Below, piece by piece: positions 23,897-30,605 of a stretch of 41,003 bases of DNA. The DNA comes from Pseudobdellovibrionaceae bacterium. GTDB taxonomy: Bacteria > Bdellovibrionota > Bdellovibrionia > Bdellovibrionales > Bdellovibrionaceae. Location of the stretch: NCBI GenBank assembly GCA_013359135.1, contig JABWCN010000039.1, forward strand, positions 1-41,003, in the 5' to 3' direction. Position 1 is the first letter of the stretch; each line of letters begins with the position of its first letter. The notes beneath the pieces were generated by a model that was given only the letters and a program-made list of their open reading frames with translations, searched no databases and was not told the origin of the DNA. The position numbers and the translations under genes were made by a program.

Positions 23897-24819
23897 TTAA
23901 TTTCACTTCAATTATGACACAACCTAATTATTTCCGCATAAGACTTTCACAACTAACTCAAGAACAAGAAGATATTATAACAACTCATTCTTTTGAGTGT
24001 GGGGCCTCTGGAGTATCCGAAGCTCTAAAGTTTTCTCAAACAAACCTTACCTATGATCCAAGAATTATTGAACCCGATGCTCACGAGATTGATGTATTTT
24101 TTAGTGAGCGCCCAGGTTGTCAATTCTTTGATGGCCTTATTGAAATTGATCACAATATTAAATGGGAAATTTTTGAGGAAGAATCTAAAGATTGGTTGGA
24201 GGAATGGAAGAAAGGCTTTAAAGCCTTCAAGCTCGTAGATAAATTTTGGATTATTCCAAGCTGGGAAAAACTTCCTGATGAGTCTATTTTTCCAATTTTT
24301 ATCGACCCAGGAATGGCATTTGGCACTGGCACGCACGCTACAACTCAAATGGCTTCCTATTTTTTGAATAAATTTGCTAAAAAAAATAAAGTTACCGATT
24401 TGTCTTTTTTAGATGTTGGAACAGGCACAGGTTTACTTGCTATCATGGCTGACAAACTTGGGTTTAACTCAGTAACTGGAATTGAAATTGATCCTGAAGC
24501 TCGTAGAGTCGCAGCTGAAAATATTTTAAGAAATAATACCTCTAGAACTGAAATTTCAGAAAAGCTTATCGAAGAACTTCACAACCCCTTTGATGTTGTA
24601 ATTGCTAACATTATTGACGGTGTATTGATAAAAATCAAAAAAGAGCTAATTAAATCAACAAAAAATAATGGAAGCTTATTTTTAACTGGAATTTTAAAAG
24701 AACATGAAGAAAGTTTCATCAAAGATTTTATCGAATGTTCACCTGTTAAAATTGAATTAAGAATAGAAAAAGATGAATGGATAGGATTCTGGTTAACTAA
24801 ATGCGAAGATATTGGATAG
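23893..24819 (+). CDS. prmA: Ribosomal protein L11 methyltransferase PrmA
   Basis: 308 residues from a GTG that overlaps the previous stop (GTGA); an ATG at 23914 in frame is an equally good start. Hallmarks: D-P-G-M-A-F-G-T-G-T-H-A-T-T, then the SAM motif L-D-V-G-T-G-T-G-L-L-A and the N-I-I-D-G motif (V-I-A-N-I-I). PrmA trimethylates several amino groups of ribosomal protein L11. The 3' end overlaps rsmE by 19 bp, and prmA-rsmE adjacency is common in bacteria. Confidence 0.93.
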   Translation: MINFTSIMTQPNYFRIRLSQLTQEQEDIITTHSFECGASGVSEALKFSQTNLTYDPRIIEPDAHEIDVFFSERPGCQFFDGLIEIDHNIKWEIFEEESKDWLEEWKKGFKAFKLVDKFWIIPSWEKLPDESIFPIFIDPGMAFGTGTHATTQMASYFLNKFAKKNKVTDLSFLDVGTGTGLLAIMADKLGFNSVTGIEIDPEARRVAAENILRNNTSRTEISEKLIEELHNPFDVVIANIIDGVLIKIKKELIKSTKNNGSLFLTGILKEHEESFIKDFIECSPVKIELRIEKDEWIGFWLTKCEDIG

Positions 24820-25580
24820 GCAATCTTGGATTTTCTGATAGCGATAAATTGAATTTAACTGACGACTTATTTCATCACATCGTTGATGTGTGCAGACAAG
24901 ATATAGGAAGCCGATTTGAAGTCCTTAATAACGAAAGTAAGGCTTTTCTTGTCGAGATTACAGAACGTGGAAAAAAATCGGCGCAGATTAAACTACTTGA
25001 AGAAAGAATAATCACACCTATAAAAAAACCTTTCATTCATTTGGTTTTGTCTGTTCCTAAATTTTCAACTCTTGAAAACGTTCTAGAAAAGTCTGTTGAG
25101 TTAGGAGTTAACTCACTGATCCCCATTACTACAGAGTTTTCCTTTATTAAAAATTTCTCGACCAAAGACTGGGAGCATAAATTTCAACGCTGGCAAAAAA
25201 TCATCATTTCTGCCACACAACAATCAGGTAGAGGAGAATTGATGAAACTGGAGTCACCTCGACCATTCAAGAATTTTTTAGAAACCTTGAACCGAAATCC
25301 CCAAGATTTGAGTCTTTTTTTATATGAGGGTGATAGCCAGAATAACATCAAGCATTATATAAACAAAATAAAATCTTCCATCAGCCAACCCATTGAAAAC
25401 ATTTATATAATTATAGGCTCTGAGGGGGGATTTTCAGTCGAAGAGGTAAGGCAATTAGAGTTACAAGGCTTAAGTCCTGTGACTCTTGGAGAACAGATTC
25501 TAAGAGTGGAAACGGCTTGCATCACTGCTGTGTCCGTCCTAAAGTATGAATTTGATCTTATGGGAGGATTATCCAAATGA
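24801..25580 (+). CDS. rsmE: 16S rRNA m3U1498 methyltransferase RsmE
   Basis: 259 residues. It has the N-terminal PUA-like region with H-H-I-V-D-V-C-R and the C-terminal SPOUT knot with I-G-S-E-G-G-F-S and L-G-E-Q-I-L-R-V-E-T-A, both diagnostic. RsmE methylates N3 of U1498 in 16S rRNA. It begins within the prmA end and its stop overlaps the RDD gene start (ATGA at 25577-25580). Confidence 0.95.
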   Translation: MRRYWIGNLGFSDSDKLNLTDDLFHHIVDVCRQDIGSRFEVLNNESKAFLVEITERGKKSAQIKLLEERIITPIKKPFIHLVLSVPKFSTLENVLEKSVELGVNSLIPITTEFSFIKNFSTKDWEHKFQRWQKIIISATQQSGRGELMKLESPRPFKNFLETLNRNPQDLSLFLYEGDSQNNIKHYINKIKSSISQPIENIYIIIGSEGGFSVEEVRQLELQGLSPVTLGEQILRVETACITAVSVLKYEFDLMGGLSK

Positions 25581-26347
25581 ATAACAATATAGATCCTTTT
25601 GAAGAGTTTGAGTTCAAACCCATTACCGAAGGACTGGGTTTTCATCGAGAAAGTAAAAAAAACAATTCATCAGCAACGTCATCTGCAGTTTCAGCTTCTA
25701 CCATCCCAGCTTCACCAAAGAGCTCTTCTATTTTATTTGAGCCTGTAATCGCCTCTAGCAAAAAAAATTTAACGACAACCACTGTAAAAAATACTGATTT
25801 AGAAAAAAACATTGATGTGGTTGATGAGATCCTAAGAAATATTCAATCAACTAAAAAAATAAATTCTGAGTTATCAAAAAGCTTAAATAATAAAATTGAT
25901 ACTAAGCCCAAGGCTTTAGAGTACAAGAAATCAAATGCCCTTCTGTCAGCTATTTTCTTGGATACTTTATTGGTAGTTGCCTCTACTCTACTTTGTTTAG
26001 TATTACTTCTAGCTGTAACTAAAATTGATTTATTAGGTAACCTAAGAAACCCAGACGAAGAAGGCTTTATTTATATATCTACCTTTCTTCTTTTACTTTC
26101 AGTGGGCTTTATATACTACACTTGCTATAGAGCCTTTATCGGATCAACACCTGGTGAGTGGGCCTATGACCAAAAGCTTCAACCTAAAGGCAACGACTCT
26201 GAAGCTATTTATATTTTAAAAATCATACTCAGAAGTCTTGTGACCATTTTTACTGGAATTATTTTTCTTCCGATGATTTCCTGGATTTTGAAAAAAGATC
26301 TTGTTGGAGAGTTGATTGGATTAAATCTCATTAGAAAAGAAAATTAA
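25577..26347 (+). CDS. RDD-family membrane protein with disordered N-terminus
   Basis: 256 residues. The first 115 are low-complexity, rich in Ser, Thr, Asn and Lys, and probably disordered in the cytoplasm. A membrane domain follows with helices at about 123-150, 160-182 and 215-238. The order and the segment G-S-T-P-G-E-W-A-Y-D-Q-K fit the RDD family, whose members may transport ions or solutes but are mostly uncharacterised. It is coupled to rsmE (ATGA), and its TAA shares one base with the next ATG. Confidence 0.72.
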   Translation: MNNNIDPFEEFEFKPITEGLGFHRESKKNNSSATSSAVSASTIPASPKSSSILFEPVIASSKKNLTTTTVKNTDLEKNIDVVDEILRNIQSTKKINSELSKSLNNKIDTKPKALEYKKSNALLSAIFLDTLLVVASTLLCLVLLLAVTKIDLLGNLRNPDEEGFIYISTFLLLLSVGFIYYTCYRAFIGSTPGEWAYDQKLQPKGNDSEAIYILKIILRSLVTIFTGIIFLPMISWILKKDLVGELIGLNLIRKEN

Positions 26348-26814
26348 TGGGGAAGTTTTATACAACAGAAGAAAGTTTGATAAAAGCGTTGTCCATACAG
26401 GGAAAGTCAAAGTCAGTTGTATTCACAAATGGTTGCTTTGATCTTCTACATATTGGTCATGTAAAATATTTAAAAGAGGCAAAGCAACAAGGTGATTTCT
26501 TGGTTGTTGGAATCAATTCAGACTTATCAGTAAAAAAAATCAAAGGCCCTCGCCGACCAATACAAAATGAAAATGATAGAGCAGAGATTCTGGCTGCGCT
26601 TGAATGTGTGGATGCCACTATTATTTTTACTGAAGAAACTCCAGAAAGACTAATTAAACTTATTAAACCTGACGTCCTTGTTAAGGGTGGCGACTGGAAA
26701 GTTGATCAAATTGTTGGAAGTAATTTTGTTCTTGCTAATGGTGGCACTGTTAAATCTTTACAATTTATTGAAGGTAGATCTACTACAAAAATTATAGAGA
26801 AAAGCTCTAAATAG
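26347..26814 (+). CDS. rfaE2: Heptose-1-phosphate adenylyltransferase (RfaE2/HldE C-terminal type)
   Basis: 155 residues, a free-standing cytidylyltransferase-fold enzyme with T-N-G-C-F-D-L-L-H-I-G-H (HIGH nucleotide-binding motif), V-V-G-I-N-S-D and the C-terminal E-G-R-S-T-T. This matches the C-terminal half of HldE, which makes ADP-D-glycero-beta-D-manno-heptose for lipopolysaccharide core. The kinase half is absent here and would have to be encoded elsewhere. It starts on the last base of the previous stop (TAATG). Last of the seven-gene run and convergent with the outer-membrane-type gene. Confidence 0.88.
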   Translation: MGKFYTTEESLIKALSIQGKSKSVVFTNGCFDLLHIGHVKYLKEAKQQGDFLVVGINSDLSVKKIKGPRRPIQNENDRAEILAALECVDATIIFTEETPERLIKLIKPDVLVKGGDWKVDQIVGSNFVLANGGTVKSLQFIEGRSTTKIIEKSSK

Positions 26815-26846
26815 AGATTTCTAATTTTTAGTCATTCTGTAGATTC

Positions 26847-27572
26847 TTAAAATCGCTTGCCCAACTTAAAAGCTAAGGACTCGCTTTCAATTTTTTGTAA
26901 TTCAAAACTAGCTTGATACATACCAAAATCATAAGAAAAACCTGAGTAAAAACGATTTAAATAAAGATCTTCATTAGCCGAACTTAAATCTTGTGTTAAT
27001 CCTTGAGCTCCCCCAACGAAACTAGCTAAGGTTCTTTGCTGTCCAACAGCTAAATAAAATGTCCAATATTTTAAAAAATAACTTCCTATAATATCTAATC
27101 CAGTACTTTGCGCTCCAACCAAATTTGCAAAATTAACGGCATTACCATGAAGTAAAACACTTAAATTAAATGGATTTTCACTATCTATATAAAAAACATA
27201 TTTCATTGCCATTCCAAAAATTGAAATATCTTTTTGAAAAATAAAAGGGCTAAAAGTAAAAAACATATCAACATTCTCAAACATGCCCTTTCCTATGGTC
27301 ACGTTTTGTACCACATAATCCTTTTCTTTCAGCTCGCTACTACTAAGTATGTTACCTTTACTCAGTGGAAAACTCTCAAGACTTGCCGATAACTCAAAAC
27401 CTTCATAACCACCCAAAGTATAACCTAAACTTAAATATTTGTATGAAGATGACGATAATACTGATTTGACAAAAGTTTTACGTTTCTCTTGATCCAAACC
27501 AGTTGGTAATTTTAATCCTGCATAGAGATTAACTGAAAACAAAATCAAAGGTAATAAGTAACTCTTGCTCAT
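26847..27572 (-). CDS. Putative outer-membrane beta-barrel protein
   Basis: 241 residues. A signal peptide (L-L-P-L-I-L-F-S-V-N-L-Y-A) is followed by amphipathic strands with Gly/aromatic turns, and the chain ends L-G-K-R-F with a terminal Phe, as barrel proteins do. No family recognised. It lies 43 bp downstream of the HEAT-like membrane gene on the same strand and may be co-transcribed with it. The region before its ATG has no good Shine-Dalgarno. Confidence 0.62.
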   Translation of the reverse strand: MSKSYLLPLILFSVNLYAGLKLPTGLDQEKRKTFVKSVLSSSSYKYLSLGYTLGGYEGFELSASLESFPLSKGNILSSSELKEKDYVVQNVTIGKGMFENVDMFFTFSPFIFQKDISIFGMAMKYVFYIDSENPFNLSVLLHGNAVNFANLVGAQSTGLDIIGSYFLKYWTFYLAVGQQRTLASFVGGAQGLTQDLSSANEDLYLNRFYSGFSYDFGMYQASFELQKIESESLAFKLGKRF

Positions 27573-27615
27573 GGGATGATTTTAAATAAATCTTAATGAA
27601 AAGCCATACAATTTT

Positions 27616-28647
27616 TTAATTAAGCTCTTCAGACAAAGTCTGGCCCAAGGCAACCACACTTTGATCCGTGCTTTTTTTAAGATTTTCTGCTATAGGGACT
27701 AAAAAATCAAAAGACTTAGTGGATGTGATATTATTATTTCCTCTGGACTCTCTTCCTGTATAACTGATTACACTTCCTGACTTCACTTTTTGAAGTCCAG
27801 AGATAATAACCTCTCCTGCCTTCATAACAACTTTTAAATTTTTTGATTGTAGCGCCTGCCCTAAAAACTGTAGTCTTGCCTGATGATTATAGCTGAGTAA
27901 AAAATCATTTGCATAGTTTTTAACTTCGACATTTAGAGAATCAAAATTTTCGGCTACTATACTGAATGAAGTTACACTTGGAAATGTATAACAAGCATAA
28001 ACTGCCATGGACTGAGCGTTCGGGTTAGTAGAAAGTAACATTTTCTCTACAACAGAGTAAAATTCATCTGAAGTAATATCTCCTTGCTTATACGCTAAAA
28101 TAAATTCTTTTAATTTCTCTTGAGTTGGATTACTTACTAAACTTGAAAAATCAGATTTCTTTTTTTCTTCATCTTGTTTGGCTGTATTGTTTTGTGTTTT
28201 AGTATGTTCCTGATTCTGCTGTCGATTTGATAAGTCATATCCAGAATTAAAATCAAACTCCATACTAGAACCTATTGGACGACTTGGCGATCTTGGCACC
28301 ACATTAACTGATAAACCTGATTTTTTTGTTTCAGTTTTTTTAGATTTTGAATTTTGCGTATCGGCAACTTTAGTAATTGGTACCATTTTTGGTTTTTGGA
28401 GCTTTTCATTTTTAATATTTTGTTCTCTCTTTTTAAAAGGGTTAACAAATTCCCTATCAATGATCCTATCTTTCAGAGAATATTCATTTCTATAGTCTGA
28501 TTTAGGTCTTACCATTTCAAATGAAACATTATTAAGTAATCCTGCTTTTTTCGGTGACCAGTTCAAAATATTCATAAACAAAGTTGCAAATAAAGCAATT
28601 AGACTAGAACCAAAAATTAACTCATATTTATAATTTTTAAAGTTCAT
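27616..28647 (-). CDS. Membrane-anchored protein with HEAT-like C-terminal domain
   Basis: 343 residues. One N-terminal membrane helix (about 9-29) leads into a long Lys/Ser/Pro-rich linker (about 40-160), then a helical domain (about 165-343). The helices around N-P-N-A-Q-S-M-A-V-Y-A-C-Y and V-V-M-K-A-G-E-V-I-I-S look like HEAT repeats. No family recognised. The topology suggests an inner-membrane anchor with a periplasmic scaffold. Preceded by a close match to a sigma-54 promoter (28670-28685) and the ribosome binding site AGAGG, so it is probably controlled by RpoN and an enhancer-binding activator. Confidence 0.65.
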   Translation of the reverse strand: MNFKNYKYELIFGSSLIALFATLFMNILNWSPKKAGLLNNVSFEMVRPKSDYRNEYSLKDRIIDREFVNPFKKREQNIKNEKLQKPKMVPITKVADTQNSKSKKTETKKSGLSVNVVPRSPSRPIGSSMEFDFNSGYDLSNRQQNQEHTKTQNNTAKQDEEKKKSDFSSLVSNPTQEKLKEFILAYKQGDITSDEFYSVVEKMLLSTNPNAQSMAVYACYTFPSVTSFSIVAENFDSLNVEVKNYANDFLLSYNHQARLQFLGQALQSKNLKVVMKAGEVIISGLQKVKSGSVISYTGRESRGNNNITSTKSFDFLVPIAENLKKSTDQSVVALGQTLSEELN

Positions 28648-28669
28648 AACTACCTCTATACAGAGGAGA

Positions 28670-28685
28670 TGCAGGTTAAGTGCCA
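28670..28685 (-). promoter_or_regulatory. Sigma-54 (RpoN) promoter
   Basis: On the minus strand TGGCACTTAACCTGCA: a perfect -24 element TGGCAC and, with exact spacing, CTGCA at -12 (consensus TTGCA). GG and GC are 12 bases apart as required. Transcription would begin near 28660, leaving a leader of about 12 nt with AGAGG before the ATG at 28647. Confidence 0.65.
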
Positions 28686-28879
28686 GATTTAATTTTCAAT
28701 AGCGTTTCAAATTGAGACATTTAAGCTGAGTTAAGAGAATAGTAACCATTAAGTTTGTAAATAAAATCTTAATTTGAGATTAAAATGCAATTGATTTATC
28801 TCAGTACCAATTTTGTCATACACCTTTAGCTTAAATAACAGATATTTTCTACCAACTGTTGAGTTATTTTTGACATAAA
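28686..28879. other. Longest gene-free stretch: AT-rich region upstream of the sigma-54 site
   Basis: About 194 bp between the cpoB stop and the sigma-54 promoter. This is where enhancer sites for an RpoN activator would be expected. I see no clear long repeat, hairpin with U-tract, or small gene in it. Confidence 0.4.
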
Positions 28880-29572
28880 TTACTTCTTGAGAGACTTTAA
28901 TCTTTGCTTTGCTTTTTTTGCTTCAACTGAATTAGATGACGTAGTAATCACTTCCTTGAAAAAAGCAGCAGCTTCTTCTTTCATCCCTAACTCTTGAAAA
29001 GAAACCGCCATCTTATAAGTGCTTTCTAAAAAAAACTTACCTTTTGGATTTTCATCTCGATATTTTTGAAATGAAATGATTGCCTTTTTCCATTCGCTTT
29101 TTTTAAACAGCTCATCGGCCTGTTGATAATGACTTTTCTTAGAATCACTAACTTTTTCTGCAGTCATTTCATTTTGATTACTTTTTAAATTTTGAATTTC
29201 ACTCTGTAAAGACTGTAATTGTAGCTCTTGCTTTGTCAATTCTTCCTGCAAAAGTGATATTTTTTTTGCAACATCAGATTGGTTTTCAACAATATTCTTT
29301 ATGGACTTATCATGTTCTGGGTTTATCTTAGAAACTTTACTTTCTAAGTTTTCTACTTTACCCGAAAGTTCTCTAAACTGCTCATCAACCTCAGAAAACT
29401 TGCTATTTATATCAGCATTTGTTCTTTGTAAAGTAATCACCTGTTGTTGCATGACATTTTTGGATTCAGTATCCTTGACTTCGCTTCGAGTTCTTAAACA
29501 GCCTATATTAGCCACAGTCAAAAAGAATAAAAAGAAAAGTAAACAGTTATTCTTATTTACAGATTTTATCAT
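28880..29572 (-). CDS. cpoB: CpoB/YbgF-like coiled-coil TPR lipoprotein
   Basis: 230 residues. A lipoprotein-type signal ends V-A-N-I-G-C (Cys25). Residues about 40-135 are a coiled coil and about 143-228 carry TPR-like helices (H-Y-Q-Q-A-D-E-L-F-K-K, then A-A-A-F-F-K-E-V). This is the CpoB/YbgF layout, although E. coli CpoB is not lipidated. CpoB links peptidoglycan synthesis to the Tol-Pal system during outer-membrane constriction. The third gene after pal and the DUF4398 gene, overlapping the latter by ATGA (29569-29572). tolQRAB are not in the window. Confidence 0.78.
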   Translation of the reverse strand: MIKSVNKNNCLLFFLFFLTVANIGCLRTRSEVKDTESKNVMQQQVITLQRTNADINSKFSEVDEQFRELSGKVENLESKVSKINPEHDKSIKNIVENQSDVAKKISLLQEELTKQELQLQSLQSEIQNLKSNQNEMTAEKVSDSKKSHYQQADELFKKSEWKKAIISFQKYRDENPKGKFFLESTYKMAVSFQELGMKEEAAAFFKEVITTSSNSVEAKKAKQRLKSLKK

Positions 29573-29913
29573 AAAACCTCACCACTTTGCTGTCGTTTAA
29601 TTCTTGCTGAGTTTTCTGCTCTCTCTGCGGCTTTTCTTGCTGTCACAAACTCTACCTGAGCTTCTTTATAGTTTTCGTCTTTCATTAACACTCTAGCTTT
29701 CCTGTAAGAATCTTCAGCCTGATGCCAATATCCAGGTGAATACTTAGCCGCTTGAACTGACTTAGCCGCCTCCAAGGCGGCCCTTGCCAAAGTCCATTCT
29801 TCTACAGGAGGCTCCATAGTCTGGCAGGAAATAAGCAACAAAGAAAGAAAAACACAAATCATCTTTACTATTTTTTTTATAGTTAGATCATTTAATTGTA
29901 GTTTTATTCTCAT
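29569..29913 (-). CDS. DUF4398 lipoprotein
   Basis: 114 residues. The signal peptide ends in L-L-I-S-C (Cys30 with the start at 29913). The mature part is a helical hairpin with A-R-A-A-L-E-A-A-K, P-G-Y-W-H-Q-A-E-D-S-Y-R-K-A and A-R-K-A-A-E-R-A, characteristic of DUF4398, a family found beside OmpA/Pal genes. An internal ATG at 29862 would leave no charged n-region, so the longer start is better. It lies between pal and cpoB and probably acts with them at the outer membrane. Confidence 0.78.
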   Translation of the reverse strand: MRIKLQLNDLTIKKIVKMICVFLSLLLISCQTMEPPVEEWTLARAALEAAKSVQAAKYSPGYWHQAEDSYRKARVLMKDENYKEAQVEFVTARKAAERAENSARIKRQQSGEVL

Positions 29914-29943
29914 GGCCTATTACCACCCTACTTTAGATTGTTA

Positions 29944-30477
29944 TTACTGAGCTGATGGAACGAAGTTAGCTCTTCTATTCTTTGCCCAAGTCTCTTCACT
30001 GTCTCCAGAAACAAGTGGTTTTTCTTCTCCATAGCTGATAGTTGCAAGCCTTGAAGCTGGAATACCTAAACTCATCATGTATTCTTTAACAGAGTTAGCC
30101 CTTCTTTCTCCAAGAGCAACATTGTACTCTATGGAGCCTCTGTTATCACAATGACCTTCAATTTGAACTTTTACTTTAGTATTTTTATTCATCCACTCAA
30201 CATTACTCTGAATTAACTTTTTAGCCTTTGCAGTCAAATTTGATTTGTCAAATTCAAATGGAACTGTTTGAAGACCATCAATTTTACCACTGTCTGAACC
30301 TGCAGGATCAAAAGACATTGCAGTTGAGTCAAGTGCAGGCGACTCTTGAGTTGTTGTAGGAGTTGTTGGTGTTCCTTCTTCTGGTTTTTCTTGTTTACCT
30401 CTACAGTTGGTCAAGCCAAGCGCCAGAACAACAAGTAAACTAGTTAATAGTGACTTTGATAATAAGTGCGTTTTCAT
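29944..30477 (-). CDS. pal: Peptidoglycan-associated lipoprotein Pal
   Basis: 177 residues. A signal peptide with lipobox L-T-N-C (Cys25) and a Thr/Pro-rich linker precede an OmpA-like domain: P-F-E-F-D-K-S-N-L, I-E-G-H-C-D-N-R-G-S, Y-N-V-A-L-G-E-R-R-A and A-K-N-R-R-A-N-F. The G-H-C-D form, with Cys in place of Thr, is usual for Pal. Pal anchors the outer membrane to peptidoglycan and moves with TolB to the septum. A strong AAAAGGAG site precedes the ATG. It heads pal-DUF4398-cpoB. Confidence 0.92.
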   Translation of the reverse strand: MKTHLLSKSLLTSLLVVLALGLTNCRGKQEKPEEGTPTTPTTTQESPALDSTAMSFDPAGSDSGKIDGLQTVPFEFDKSNLTAKAKKLIQSNVEWMNKNTKVKVQIEGHCDNRGSIEYNVALGERRANSVKEYMMSLGIPASRLATISYGEEKPLVSGDSEETWAKNRRANFVPSAQ

Positions 30478-30535
30478 GAATAACTCCTTTTATGACTCAT
30501 GTATTTTATGAACAGTATTAAATCGGTTCCTAATA

Positions 30536-30563
30536 AATCTATTGCATAGCTTCTAAAAGTCAA
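30536..30563 (-). promoter_or_regulatory. Sigma-70-like promoter of the pal operon
   Basis: Minus strand TTGACT (30563-30558), 16 bp, TAGATT (30541-30536). A start near 30529 gives a leader of about 50 nt ending in AAAAGGAG before pal. The -10 is imperfect. Confidence 0.4.
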
Positions 30564-30605
30564 ACCTGTTTGATGTTGCAACGCTTTAGGTATTACCTTA
30601 TCAGA

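Noticed and set aside
24025-24348. Antisense open frames within prmA
   Set aside because: Shadows of a clearly assigned gene; no start signal or recognisable domain.
28653-28666. CCTCT/AGAGG hairpin covering the ribosome binding site of the HEAT-like gene
   Set aside because: The predicted sigma-54 start (near 28660) leaves the 5' arm out of the message, so the hairpin would not form in that transcript.
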